The notes below the pieces were generated by a model. It was given only the letters and a program-made list of their open reading frames with translations. It had not been told where the DNA came from and made no database searches. From contig DUUR01000314.1 of the NCBI GenBank assembly GCA_012841425.1, positions 1-6,935 of the forward strand: DNA of 6,935 nucleotides. The letters run 5' to 3'. The translations under genes were made by a program, and so were the position numbers. The stretch comes from Bacteroidales bacterium. Lineage in GTDB: Bacteria; Bacteroidota; Bacteroidia; Bacteroidales; Dysgonomonadaceae. The first letter of the stretch is position 1; every line of letters begins with the position of its first letter. Below, one piece after another: positions 1 to 6,935 of this stretch.

Positions 1-354
1 AAATCTTACCGTATTCAAGATAAAGCACGCAACTCGGGATTCGATTGGAATCAACGTCATGATGTTTGGGCAAAGGTAAAAGAAGAACTGACCGAGCTGG
101 AGGTTGAAATTGAGAAGTTAGATGAGGATAAAACAGAAGCTGAGTTTGGAGATCTTCTTTTTAGTATTATTAATGCTGCTAGGCTCTATAAAGTAAATCC
201 TGATAATGCCCTTGAGCGCACAAATAAGAAATTCATTTACCGCTTCAACTATATGGAGCAGAAAGTAAAAGAAGAGGGTAAACAGTTAAATCAACTCTCA
301 CTTGAAGAGATGGAGTTGATTTGGCAGGAAGCAAAAGATACAGAAATAAAATAA
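1..354 (+). CDS. mazG: MazG nucleoside triphosphate pyrophosphohydrolase, C-terminal part (5' truncated by window edge)
   Basis: The reading frame is open from base 1 and ends with TAA at 352-354, giving 117 residues with no start inside the window. MazG hydrolyses nucleoside triphosphates to monophosphate and pyrophosphate in the cytoplasm, cleaning the nucleotide pool. The visible part matches the second, catalytically active MazG fold: an R-I-Q-D-K-A-R stretch followed by GFDW (visible residues 4-16), the metal-binding EExxE helix (E28, E29, E32) and the ExxD pair in EFGDLLF (E48, D51), then the family's typical N-x-K-F-x-x-RF segment near residues 75-82. Full MazG proteins are about 260 residues, so roughly the first 145 are missing to the left. 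The gene converges with the UPF0316 gene, with one base between the two stops. Both catalytic motifs are intact and nothing suggests decay. The MazG family call is firm; substrate preference cannot be read from this part. Confidence 0.93.
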   Translation, partial: KSYRIQDKARNSGFDWNQRHDVWAKVKEELTELEVEIEKLDEDKTEAEFGDLLFSIINAARLYKVNPDNALERTNKKFIYRFNYMEQKVKEEGKQLNQLSLEEMELIWQEAKDTEIK

Positions 355-355
355 T

Positions 356-919
356 TTATTTCCCTATTCTCCATTTCTCTAAGATGGTTTTTCTTTTAGG
401 GAATATACCATTCTTTTTTGTACGCACATCCTCAACAACATAGAAGCTATTGCTATCAAATTCATTGATGGTAGCTTCAAGTGCTTTCATTTTTTTACGA
501 TCAACAACTGTTTCTATTATGTCAACTTCGTTTGTCGACCCTTCTCCGTGAGTCATTGTTGCCCCTATGTTTAATTTATTTAAAGCCTTAATCAATTCAA
601 TACCATTTTTCTGAGTATAAATACGGCACAGCACAATGCCATAAGCAATTCTGTTTTCAAGAATTAATCCAATATAATTACCTGCTGCATAACCTGCTGC
701 ATAAGAGACATAAGCAACCATATCATTAGCACGTGCTAGAATTTGTGAGATTACAACAACCCAAACAAAGACCTCAATAAATCCAATTAATGGCGCCTTA
801 TTTTTCTCTCCTTTTGAAACAAAAATGATACGGAGCGTACCAAGTGCTACGTCTATAATTCTACCAAAGAAAATAACTACTGGTAAAAGCCATGGGTAAA
901 TATCTAAAAAATCAAACAT
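356..919 (-). CDS. UPF0316 / DUF2179 family integral membrane protein, function unknown
   Basis: This 187-residue protein resembles the UPF0316 family (Bacillus YebE-like). Three hydrophobic segments are visible at about residues 9-31, 43-62 and 67-88, followed by a soluble tail at about 95-187, so it should sit in the cytoplasmic membrane with a cytosolic C-terminal domain. The first segment carries the family signature around GRIIDVALGTLR (residues 19-30) followed by IIFVSKG; the second carries the GFIEVFVWVVVISQ block (46-59). The tail has the alternating strand/helix pattern of a DUF2179 domain, including a T-H-G-E-G turn (123-127), a strand at about 131-139, and a strand ending FYVVEDVR (159-166). 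The tail end is strongly basic (KRK, KWRIGK). Length is normal for the family. The start is the ATG at 917-919; no Shine-Dalgarno is present, as is usual in Bacteroidota. DUF2179 also forms the C-terminal domain of YitT-type membrane proteins; a ligand-sensing role is only a guess. No transport or enzymatic motif was recognised. Confidence 0.88.
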   Translation of the reverse strand: MFDFLDIYPWLLPVVIFFGRIIDVALGTLRIIFVSKGEKNKAPLIGFIEVFVWVVVISQILARANDMVAYVSYAAGYAAGNYIGLILENRIAYGIVLCRIYTQKNGIELIKALNKLNIGATMTHGEGSTNEVDIIETVVDRKKMKALEATINEFDSNSFYVVEDVRTKKNGIFPKRKTILEKWRIGK

Positions 920-953
920 AAATAATTTAATTTATAATTAGGTGCTTAAAAAA

Positions 954-1013
954 AGAGATTTGTGAATAGCTTTGTATATAACTAGCTTTATGAATATAGA
1001 GATTCGCTAATAG
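954..1013. repeat. Imperfect direct repeat in the gap between ltaE and the UPF0316 gene
   Basis: Two 16-base copies, at 954-969 and 998-1013, share 13 of 16 bases (AGAGATT, then three differences, then AATAG) with start-to-start spacing of 44 bases. A shorter AGCTTT also occurs twice between them, at 968-973 and 984-989. The gap (920-1054) otherwise holds no ORF. It should contain the promoter of the downstream UPF0316 gene, but I could not find a clean TAnnTTTG element on the minus strand. The repeats could be regulator half-sites or remnants of a local duplication; in AT-rich DNA they may also be chance. Confidence 0.35.
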
Positions 1014-1054
1014 TTAGAGTATATATGCAGAGGCAAAATAATTATAACCTCTTA

Positions 1055-2083
1055 TTAAACCGAACTAACTTGTTTTAAATAATTAGTAAAACTGAATATG
1101 TCATCATCTGTTGTATCCCACGAACAGACTAATCGCATTTCGTTAATGCTAACATCCCAATCGTAAAAGAAATACCTCTCTCTTAGCTTTTCGGTGATAT
1201 CTTTGGGTAAAATAAAAAAGACAGCATTAGATTCTACTTTTTGTGTAATCTCTATTCCCTCTACCTCTTTCATTATAGATAGTAGTTTTTGTGCTGCTTT
1301 ATTGGATTTATTTGCATTATCCAGCCAAATATTTTCTTCGAGATAGGGTATAAATTGTGCTGAGATATACCTCATTTTGGAGTAAAGTTGAGTTTCCTGT
1401 TTTCTATAATATCTCATATTTTCGGCCAATTCTTTTCTAAGAGGAACAATTACTTCTCCAAACATTAAACCGTTCTTTGTGCCACCCAATGTAAAAATAT
1501 CTACCCCACAATCAACCGTCATTTCCTTGAGTCCTATTCCTAAAAAAGCACATGCATTTGCAATCCTAGTGCCGTCTACAAATAGATACATATCGTGTTG
1601 ATGTGCCAAGTTGGCAAGCGCCCTAACTTCATCTGGCGTATAAGCAGTACCTAGCTCTGTAGTTTGTGAAATTGCAATTACTTTTGGTTGAGAATGATGC
1701 TCAAATCCAAACCCTTGTAAATAAGGTTTGACTAGCTCGGGAGTGAGTTTTCCATCAGGCGTATCTATTTCCTTAATAGAACAACCAGTAGCTTTAACAG
1801 GAGCCCCACACTCATCAACTGCAATATGTGCAGTTGCAGCACATAATATAGAGTTAAACGTATTAGTGCAAGCTTGCAGTGCTATAACGTTTGCTCCTGT
1901 TCCATTAAATACAAAAAGCGGATTGATATCAGAAGAGTTAATTTTATCCCTTATAATATCTACCGCTTTATATGTCCATTTATCATCACCATATGCAATA
2001 GTATGATTACTATTTGCTTCTGAAAGAGCTTGCATAATTACTGGATGTACACCAGAGTTATTATCACTACCAAAACTTCGCAT
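1055..2083 (-). CDS. ltaE: Low-specificity L-threonine aldolase (PLP-dependent, beta-eliminating lyase family)
   Basis: This cytoplasmic fold-type I PLP enzyme cleaves L-threonine and L-allo-threonine to glycine and acetaldehyde. Its 342 residues fit the usual length of about 330-350. Landmarks in order: the N-terminal SDNNSGVHP block (6-14), YGDD (31-34) typical of the active site entrance, the N-G-T-G-A-N phosphate-binding turn (60-65), the histidine that stacks on the cofactor ring (H86 in A-H-I-A-V-D-E), the cofactor-binding aspartate and neighbouring arginine in FVDGTRIANA (D170, R173), and the Schiff-base lysine in FTLGGTKNG (K203). All key residues are present. The start is the ATG at 2081-2083, just downstream of a Bacteroidota-like -7 element and without a Shine-Dalgarno. 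It lies 94 bases downstream of metH on the same strand, plausibly with its own promoter. Its glycine product can enter the folate one-carbon pool that supplies MetH. Related beta-eliminating lyases share the fold, but the motif set favours threonine aldolase. Stereospecificity (L versus L-allo) cannot be settled from sequence. Confidence 0.92.
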   Translation of the reverse strand: MRSFGSDNNSGVHPVIMQALSEANSNHTIAYGDDKWTYKAVDIIRDKINSSDINPLFVFNGTGANVIALQACTNTFNSILCAATAHIAVDECGAPVKATGCSIKEIDTPDGKLTPELVKPYLQGFGFEHHSQPKVIAISQTTELGTAYTPDEVRALANLAHQHDMYLFVDGTRIANACAFLGIGLKEMTVDCGVDIFTLGGTKNGLMFGEVIVPLRKELAENMRYYRKQETQLYSKMRYISAQFIPYLEENIWLDNANKSNKAAQKLLSIMKEVEGIEITQKVESNAVFFILPKDITEKLRERYFFYDWDVSINEMRLVCSWDTTDDDIFSFTNYLKQVSSV

Positions 2084-2088
2084 AAAAA

Positions 2089-2106
2089 CATATAAATTTG
2101 TATATG
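2089..2106. repeat. 18-bp near-palindrome between the ltaE -7 element and start codon
   Basis: CATATA (2089-2094) and TATATG (2101-2106) are perfect inverted arms around a six-base centre. The element sits across the expected ltaE transcription start region, a common place for a repressor operator. The arms are only A/T plus one C/G pair, so chance occurrence is realistic. No regulator family is recognised. Confidence 0.25.
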
Positions 2107-2114
2107 CAAAGATA
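2107..2114 (-). promoter_or_regulatory. Candidate Bacteroidota -7 element (TAnnTTTG) for ltaE
   Basis: On the minus strand this reads TATCTTTG, an exact match to the Bacteroidota -7 consensus TAnnTTTG. Its 3' end is 23 bases upstream of the ltaE ATG, which would give a short leader of roughly 15-20 bases. I see no TTTG at the expected -33 position, so the promoter is incomplete by consensus. One arm of the inverted repeat at 2116-2160 lies one base upstream of it, where a regulator or an RNA structure could interfere with initiation. Confidence 0.45.
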
Positions 2115-2115
2115 C

Positions 2116-2160
2116 TCTATTTTATAATATCTTATCGGACCATTTCAACGATAAAATAGA
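2116..2160. repeat. Perfect 10-bp inverted repeat between metH and ltaE
   Basis: TCTATTTTAT (2116-2125) is exactly complementary in reverse to ATAAAATAGA (2151-2160), with a 25-base spacer. The right arm starts 17 bases beyond the metH stop codon, and the left arm ends one base before the candidate ltaE -7 element. A second, mutually exclusive pairing exists inside it: TTATCG (2132-2137) with CGATAA (2149-2154). It could be a weak AU-rich 3' stem for metH mRNA or an operator at the ltaE promoter. It lacks the GC-rich stem and U-tract of a standard intrinsic terminator. Confidence 0.45.
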
Positions 2161-2177
2161 TGAATTAAGAAACGGAT

Positions 2178-5100
2178 TTACTCTAAGTTGGCAAGTAAGA
2201 ATTTCTTTATATCGTTTACATCTACTCCTTTTCTCTGAGCATAATCCTCTACCTGCTCCTCATCAATCTCTCCTATTCCAAAATATTTAGAGTCGTGATT
2301 AGCAAAAAAGAGACCACTTACTGCTGCATTTGGATACATCACTCCATTTTCGGTGAGAGTTATTCCAACCTCTTCAGAAGAAAGCATACCGTGCAGTATA
2401 AAGTTTGTTGTTTGGTCGGGAATAGATGGGTAACCTACAGCAGGGCGAATGCCTCTAAATCTAACAGCTAACATATCTTTAATTGAGATATCTTCGTTTG
2501 ATGCATACCCCCAATCTATACGACGGACTTTGGCATGCAACCATTCTGTGGCTGCTTCTGCAAGTCGATCTAATAAGGATTTCATTAGAAGCCCATTATA
2601 CTCATCGCCCTCTGCACTATACTTGTCCATCAACGACTCTGCACCTACTCCTGCGGTGACAGCAAATGCGCCAATGTAATCTTTCTTACCAGTTGATTTG
2701 GGTGCAATAAAATCGCTCAAGCAATAATATTCATTCTTCTTAGACTTTTTCTGCTGACGCAGGAAAGGGAATTCTACAATCTCAATTTGATCTGTACTAT
2801 ATTCATTCTTAACAAAAACAGTATCGTTTTCACTATATGCTTCGTAAATACCATATACTGCTCTAATGTAGTCCACATCATCTTCTGCGAAGCAATTTAA
2901 CATTGCCACTGCATCATCATATAGTTTAGCTGCTTCTGATGCTCTTTCCTGGTCATCTTCTCGAAATCCTTTCATCCATTCAGAACGTTCAGAATCACTT
3001 GTTCCTATTTCGGTTATAGAGTGAAATCTTGCCGAAAGATTCCATGCCGGAAATAGGAACTTCCAATCGAGATAAGGCAAAATGTCAGATATATTTATCT
3101 TATCTAAAACAAATCTTCCCAATTTATTAGGCTTTTCAGCCTTAAACGAATCCCAGTCTATTTTATAAGCATTCTCCCTAGCCTCTTTAATATGCACCAG
3201 CTCTGTAACTTTTTGAGAATAGTTTTGACGTAGTCGTTCGTTCTCCTCTTTTAAATTATTTATATATTCCTCTCTATTCTCTTTGCTCATAAGATTAGAG
3301 AGAGCAGACGGTGCCATAGATGCATCTTTGACATACACAACTGGTCCGCCATTATACTTAGGCTCAATTTTTAGAGCAGTATGAAGCTTTGAAGTAGTAG
3401 CACCCCCTATTAATAGCGGTATGGTTAAACCAACTTTATCCATCATCTCTGCAACAACTGCCATCTCACCAAGTGAAGGAGTGATTAAACCACTCAATCC
3501 AACAATGTCAGGCTTCTCCTTAAATACTGTTTCAATAATCTTCTCAGGAGGAACCATTACACCCAGATCTATAATATCATAATTGTTACATGATAGTACT
3601 ATTGAAACAATATTTTTACCAATATCATGAACATCACCCTTAACTGTTGCAAGCAATATTTTACCTGCTTTCATTGAACCACCATCAGAAGTTTTTTCTG
3701 CTTCCAAGGTCGGCTGTAGAACAGCAACCGCCTTCTTCATTGCACGTGCTGCCTTAACTACTTGTGGAAGGAACATCTTTCCAGAGCCAAATAAGTCTCC
3801 TACTCTATTCATACCAGCCATCAATGGCTTATCTATAATATCCACTGCACGTGGATATACATTAAGAGCTTCGGATAAATCCTGCTCCATATAATCGCCT
3901 ATACCTTTTACTAAAGCGTAGCTCAAACGATCTTCAAGTGAAAAGCTTCTCCATTCCTCAGCTTTCAGTTGTTCGGTCTCTGGAGTCTTGTCTTTTTTTA
4001 TCTTTTCGGCATAAGCCATTAACCGTTCTGTTGCATCATCGCGTCTATTAAAGATAACATCTTCAACTAACACTTTCTCCTCTAAAGGAATATCCTCATA
4101 TATAACCGATTGAGCAGGATTAACAATTCCCATATCTAACCCTGCTTTAATAGAATGATATAAAAATGATGAGTGCATTAACTCCCTTATATACTCGTTG
4201 CCCCTAAAAGAGAAAGACAAATTACTTACCCCACCACTCACTTTAGCATGAGGAAGATTTTCTTTAATCCAGGCAACAGCTTGAATGAAATCTACTGCAT
4301 AATTTTTATGCTCATCCATACCTGTAGCAATTGCAAGTATATTTGGATCAAAAATAATATCTTTAGGGTTGAAGCCATTATCTACAAGTAGATTATAAGC
4401 ACGTTTGCACACTTCTATACGACGCTCAAAAGTGTCAGCCTGGCCGGTTTCATCAAAGGCCATTACCACTACCGCAGCACCATATTGCTGTGTAAGTTTG
4501 GCGTGATAAAGAAATTCCTCTTCTCCATTTTTTAGTGAAATAGAATTTACAATGGACTTTCCCTGCACACATTTCAAACCAGCTTCAATAACATCCCAAT
4601 CTGAAGAGTCTATCATAATTGGAACTCGCGAAACATCAGGATCGGAGGCTATAATATTCAGAAAATTAGTCATTTCTTGAGCACCTTCAAGAAGTCCTTC
4701 GTCCATATTAATATCAAGTACCTGAGCACCATCTTCAACTTGCTTACGTGCAATAGTAAGTGCCTCTTCATATTTCTTTTCCTGTATAAGACGTAAAAAT
4801 CGTCGAGAACCTGCAACGTTACACCTCTCGCCAATATTAAGGAAATTAATTTGTGGCGAAACCTCTAAATTCTCTAAGCCAGACAATTGCATATACTTAG
4901 GCTTTTCTGACTTTTTATGAGGCACTGAACCTTTTACTAGCTCTACATATTTTGATATGTGCTCTGGAGTTGTACCACAACAGCCACCAATGATATTTAC
5001 AAGATTTTCATCAATAAATTCTTTAATTTGCTCGGCCATCTTCTCGGGAGTCTCATCATATTCACCCAACTGATTAGGTAAGCCTGCATTGGGATATGTT

Positions 5101-5897
5101 GAAATATAATATGGGGCTATCTGACCTAGCTCTTTTACATATGGCTTTAGATCTGCCGCTCCAAGTGAACAATTGAGTCCTATAGCCAATGGATTGGAAT
5201 GGGTTACAGATGCAACAAAAGCAGCTAAAGTTTGTCCCGAAAGAGTTCTCCCAGCTTTATCAGATAGTGTAACAGAAAGTATAATTGGAGTTCTTTTACC
5301 AGTCTCTGCTGCCACCTCTTCTGCAGCTAAAATAGCTGCCTTTGAATTAAGTGTATCGAAGATGGTCTCAATCAGAAGTATATCTACCCCACCCTCTATA
5401 AGAGCAATAATTTGCTCCTTATAAGCCATTTTAAAATCATCGAAAGTTGCAGCCCTATACATTGGCTCTTCAACTTTAGGACTCATTGAAGCAGTTTTAT
5501 TGGTAGGACCAATTGAGCCTGCTACAAACCTTGGCTTATGGGGTGTCTTTGCATTATACTCATCAGCAGCCGCACGAGCAATCTTAGCTGCAGCAAGATT
5601 TATCTCACTAGCTAAGTGGCTCATTTTGTAATCCTGCATCGAAATGGAGGTTGAGTTGAAGGTATTTGTCTCAATAATATCAGACCCAGCCTCTAGATAT
5701 TCTTTATGAATCTCACTAATTACATCTGGTTTGGTCAATGACAACAGGTCGTTATTACCCTTCAAGAGCACATCAAAATCCTTGAACCTATCTCCCCTAA
5801 AATCCTCTTCTGTAAGATTGTATCGCTGTATCATAGTTCCCATCGCACCATCTAAAATGAGGATACGATTGGATAAAATTTCTTCCAAGTTCATCAT
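2178..5897 (-). CDS. metH: Cobalamin-dependent methionine synthase (5-methyltetrahydrofolate-homocysteine methyltransferase), full length
   Basis: This cytoplasmic enzyme moves the methyl group of 5-methyltetrahydrofolate through cobalamin to homocysteine, making methionine and tetrahydrofolate. At 1239 residues it has all modules (E. coli MetH is 1227). The homocysteine domain (about 5-325) has [10 protein letters not shown] (15-24) and zinc ligands C243 in GLNCS and C306/C307 in GGCCGTTP. The pterin domain (about 350-610) has [18 protein letters not shown] (395-401) and [11 protein letters not shown]. The cap domain is at about 645-735. The B12 domain (about 743-870) has DVHDIGKN, with H757 the lower axial cobalt ligand, then GLSGLITPS (800-808) and GGATTS (831-836). 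The AdoMet reactivation domain (about 890-1239) has PYLDW (941-945) and [13 protein letters not shown] (R1151, Y1156). No key residue is missing, so it should be self-reactivating with a flavodoxin-type reductant. Two tandem ATGs (5895-5897, 5892-5894) leave the start uncertain by one codon; there is no Shine-Dalgarno. The gap upstream is 151 bases. No cobalamin riboswitch is evident. Confidence 0.98.
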   Translation of the reverse strand: MMNLEEILSNRILILDGAMGTMIQRYNLTEEDFRGDRFKDFDVLLKGNNDLLSLTKPDVISEIHKEYLEAGSDIIETNTFNSTSISMQDYKMSHLASEINLAAAKIARAAADEYNAKTPHKPRFVAGSIGPTNKTASMSPKVEEPMYRAATFDDFKMAYKEQIIALIEGGVDILLIETIFDTLNSKAAILAAEEVAAETGKRTPIILSVTLSDKAGRTLSGQTLAAFVASVTHSNPLAIGLNCSLGAADLKPYVKELGQIAPYYISTYPNAGLPNQLGEYDETPEKMAEQIKEFIDENLVNIIGGCCGTTPEHISKYVELVKGSVPHKKSEKPKYMQLSGLENLEVSPQINFLNIGERCNVAGSRRFLRLIQEKKYEEALTIARKQVEDGAQVLDINMDEGLLEGAQEMTNFLNIIASDPDVSRVPIMIDSSDWDVIEAGLKCVQGKSIVNSISLKNGEEEFLYHAKLTQQYGAAVVVMAFDETGQADTFERRIEVCKRAYNLLVDNGFNPKDIIFDPNILAIATGMDEHKNYAVDFIQAVAWIKENLPHAKVSGGVSNLSFSFRGNEYIRELMHSSFLYHSIKAGLDMGIVNPAQSVIYEDIPLEEKVLVEDVIFNRRDDATERLMAYAEKIKKDKTPETEQLKAEEWRSFSLEDRLSYALVKGIGDYMEQDLSEALNVYPRAVDIIDKPLMAGMNRVGDLFGSGKMFLPQVVKAARAMKKAVAVLQPTLEAEKTSDGGSMKAGKILLATVKGDVHDIGKNIVSIVLSCNNYDIIDLGVMVPPEKIIETVFKEKPDIVGLSGLITPSLGEMAVVAEMMDKVGLTIPLLIGGATTSKLHTALKIEPKYNGGPVVYVKDASMAPSALSNLMSKENREEYINNLKEENERLRQNYSQKVTELVHIKEARENAYKIDWDSFKAEKPNKLGRFVLDKINISDILPYLDWKFLFPAWNLSARFHSITEIGTSDSERSEWMKGFREDDQERASEAAKLYDDAVAMLNCFAEDDVDYIRAVYGIYEAYSENDTVFVKNEYSTDQIEIVEFPFLRQQKKSKKNEYYCLSDFIAPKSTGKKDYIGAFAVTAGVGAESLMDKYSAEGDEYNGLLMKSLLDRLAEAATEWLHAKVRRIDWGYASNEDISIKDMLAVRFRGIRPAVGYPSIPDQTTNFILHGMLSSEEVGITLTENGVMYPNAAVSGLFFANHDSKYFGIGEIDEEQVEDYAQRKGVDVNDIKKFLLANLE

Positions 5898-5937
5898 TAC
5901 TACTTATTATTATTTATCAGGTAGAAAAATCACATTA

Positions 5938-5989
5938 TCTCTTTAACCAGAGACTTTAATATTTAATCAGTAAATCTAAACGATTAAAG
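5938..5989 (-). promoter_or_regulatory. metH leader with competing short inverted repeats
   Basis: Plus-strand coordinates of the complementary segments are: TCTCT (5938-5942) with AGAGA (5949-5953), a 5-bp stem with a 6-base loop; CTTTAAT (5954-5960) with ATTAAAG (5983-5989), 7 bp; and TTTAATC (5962-5968) with GATTAAA (5982-5988), 7 bp. The last two share their partner segment, so they exclude each other, and CTTTAA at 5941-5946 could also pair with it. The element lies 41-92 bases upstream of the metH start, inside the expected 5' untranslated region. This is compatible with a switching leader RNA, but the stems are AU-rich and match no riboswitch class that I recognise. Confidence 0.3.
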
Positions 5990-6015
5990 TTGAATGATTA
6001 TACTGACCTCAAGCC

Positions 6016-6023
6016 CAAAATTA
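6016..6023 (-). promoter_or_regulatory. Weak candidate -7 element for metH
   Basis: The minus strand reads TAATTTTG here, which fits TAnnTTTG. It lies 118 bases upstream of the first metH ATG, within the gap after the Gate-domain gene, and would give a leader of about 110 bases that includes the competing inverted repeats. No TTTG is visible at the expected -33 position, and the surrounding AT-rich DNA makes a chance match likely. Confidence 0.25.
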
Positions 6024-6048
6024 ATCAATATAATTAAATATCATTATT

Positions 6049-6935
6049 CTAAATAGAAAACCCTAATTTACCCCTCCGCATATTGAGAATAAACCTCCTT
6101 ATCCAAACGACTATCCATGCTAAGGTTAGCCTTACACCTAATATCCACCAGATAGATACACCCAACGCAACAAAAAGCAGGTTATCCTCAATAACCGAAT
6201 GTGAAAGGGCAAGATGGTGATTAAGCAAATTTGCATCCGTGCGTGAGACCTGGCCTTCTTTTATTTGATCTATCATTAACGCACCACCGTAAGCCAATCC
6301 AACAATATAACCTATGAGTAGAAGGAACCCAGTATTCTCGGGAAGACCAAAAATCTTTAATATAGGGTTTAGTCCTTTACCTAACTTTGCAATAAAGTTA
6401 TAGTGATTTAATATATTGTATAGCAAGTTAAGCGAGAAAACAATTGCTGCTATCAAAAGTGCAATATTAAGAGAGCTCTTCAACCAAATTATCAGAAGCT
6501 CACCAATTGAATTAACAGCAACTACATCTGTTTGAGCAAAAAGAGGCATTCCCATCTCCTTTGGGAGAAGCAAATTCAATATAAGTGCAGCAATAATACC
6601 CATTACAATGCGTAATATTGACATACCTCTAAAAGTAGTACCTGTTCTTCCCTGAATAGCACTTTCCACTGGAAGGTTATGTGCAATCTGACACATAAGT
6701 GCCAATATCGTAAGCTCCCTTAGAGTAATACTCATGGAAGTAATTATAGCCAAAGGAGCGTATAGTGGGAGGAAAATTGAAGTTAGAAAAACAATAGCAG
6801 TACTTCCTGGGAGACCCAAGTATACAAAAAGAGGATCGAGATAAGCAGCCATATAGCCCAAGACTCCAAAATAGCCAAGAAATCTTACCACAAGCGATAT
6901 AGGTAAAATCATCTTCAACAACCACAATGAAGTAG
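6049..6935 (-). CDS. Nucleoside-recognition (Gate) domain integral membrane protein, 5' end cut by window edge
   Basis: The minus-strand frame is open to the right edge. The first possible internal start is a TTG at 6925-6927, but in-frame codons for T and S precede it, and the T-S-L-W-L-L-K-x-I-L-P run is typical of a segment shortly after the true N-terminus in Bacteroidota homologues. I therefore treat the gene as partial, probably lacking only a short N-terminal stretch. Hydrophobic segments (counted from that TTG) lie at about 2-22, 30-66, 102-120, 145-172, 199-220 and 247-275. Family-like landmarks are the GLPGSTAIVFLTSIFLPLY region (38-56), GYIVGLAYGGALMIDQ (206-221) and NHHLALSHSVIEDNLLF (236-252). 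The fold is related to the Gate domains of nucleoside transporters, FeoB and the SpmA/SpmB spore proteins, but this stand-alone form has no proven substrate. It ends 151 bases upstream of metH. It may be a transporter or membrane gate; a nucleoside substrate is suggested only by the domain name. Confidence 0.82.
   Translation of the reverse strand, partial: TSLWLLKMILPISLVVRFLGYFGVLGYMAAYLDPLFVYLGLPGSTAIVFLTSIFLPLYAPLAIITSMSITLRELTILALMCQIAHNLPVESAIQGRTGTTFRGMSILRIVMGIIAALILNLLLPKEMGMPLFAQTDVVAVNSIGELLIIWLKSSLNIALLIAAIVFSLNLLYNILNHYNFIAKLGKGLNPILKIFGLPENTGFLLLIGYIVGLAYGGALMIDQIKEGQVSRTDANLLNHHLALSHSVIEDNLLFVALGVSIWWILGVRLTLAWIVVWIRRFILNMRRGKLGFSI

Noticed and set aside
1029..1052. Intrinsic terminator just after ltaE (AGAGG at 1029-1033 pairing with CCTCT at 1048-1052)
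   Set aside because: The stem is only 5 bp with a 14-base loop, and no U-tract follows on the minus strand.
1728..2006. Plus-strand ORF of 92 codons inside ltaE
   Set aside because: It lies wholly antisense to a gene with a full set of conserved PLP-enzyme motifs, and its translation resembles no known family.
2093..2100. Plus-strand TAAATTTG as a promoter -7 element
   Set aside because: It would point into the antisense of metH with no plus-strand gene downstream, and it is part of the AT-rich near-palindrome at 2089-2106.
5731..5946. Plus-strand ORF of 71 codons overlapping the metH start
   Set aside because: Most of it is antisense to the conserved N-terminus of MetH; there is no recognisable protein or start signal.
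5898..6048. Cobalamin or SAM riboswitch upstream of metH
   Set aside because: The gap is only 151 bases, shorter than a typical cobalamin riboswitch plus expression platform, and I see no B12-box-like GCCACTG or SAM-I core on the minus strand.
6677..6925. Minus-strand ORF of 82 codons in a second frame of the Gate-domain gene
   Set aside because: It is a frame shadow of the membrane protein gene, whose own frame is continuous and has family motifs; the alternative reading is Cys/Ser-rich and unlike a known protein.
6925..6927. TTG as the true start of the Gate-domain protein
   Set aside because: The frame stays open to the window edge with plausible family residues before it, so the start most likely lies outside the window.
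1..6935. Mobile element, CRISPR, tRNA or defence system
   Set aside because: No transposase, integrase, regular repeat-spacer pattern, cloverleaf or nuclease/effector gene is visible; all long frames are housekeeping or conserved membrane families.

Overview
The window looks like a chromosomal housekeeping segment from an AT-rich member of the Bacteroidota, probably Bacteroidales-like. The evidence is low GC by eye, no Shine-Dalgarno sequence before any visible start, a TAnnTTTG-type -7 element (Bacteroidota sigma factor consensus) in front of ltaE, and protein sequences that read like that phylum. The taxonomic call is inference.

Layout: a plus-strand gene, truncated at the left edge, encodes the C-terminal half of MazG, a nucleoside triphosphate pyrophosphohydrolase (1-354). 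It converges, with one base between the stop codons, on a run of four minus-strand genes. Reading with their transcription, from right to left, these are: an integral membrane nucleoside-recognition (Gate) domain protein cut by the right edge (6049-6935); a full-length four-module cobalamin-dependent methionine synthase, MetH (2178-5897); a PLP-dependent low-specificity L-threonine aldolase, LtaE (1055-2083); and a small membrane protein of the UPF0316/DUF2179 family (356-919). Gaps between the minus-strand genes are 151, 94 and 135 bases, so each could have its own promoter, and a tight operon is not evident.

Functional theme: LtaE makes glycine from threonine. Glycine can feed one-carbon units into folate, and MetH uses 5-methyltetrahydrofolate to make methionine, so these two neighbours fit together in amino-acid and one-carbon metabolism. 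The Gate protein and the UPF0316 protein have no assigned function. MazG is a nucleotide-pool house-cleaning enzyme.

I found no mobile element, CRISPR array, tRNA, rRNA or defence system. The features not explained by coding are small: a perfect 10-bp inverted repeat next to the ltaE -7 element, an 18-bp near-palindrome between that element and the ltaE start, competing short inverted repeats in the metH leader, and an imperfect direct repeat between ltaE and the UPF0316 gene. I see no convincing evidence of a new biological system; these intergenic elements are modest leads in AT-rich DNA.
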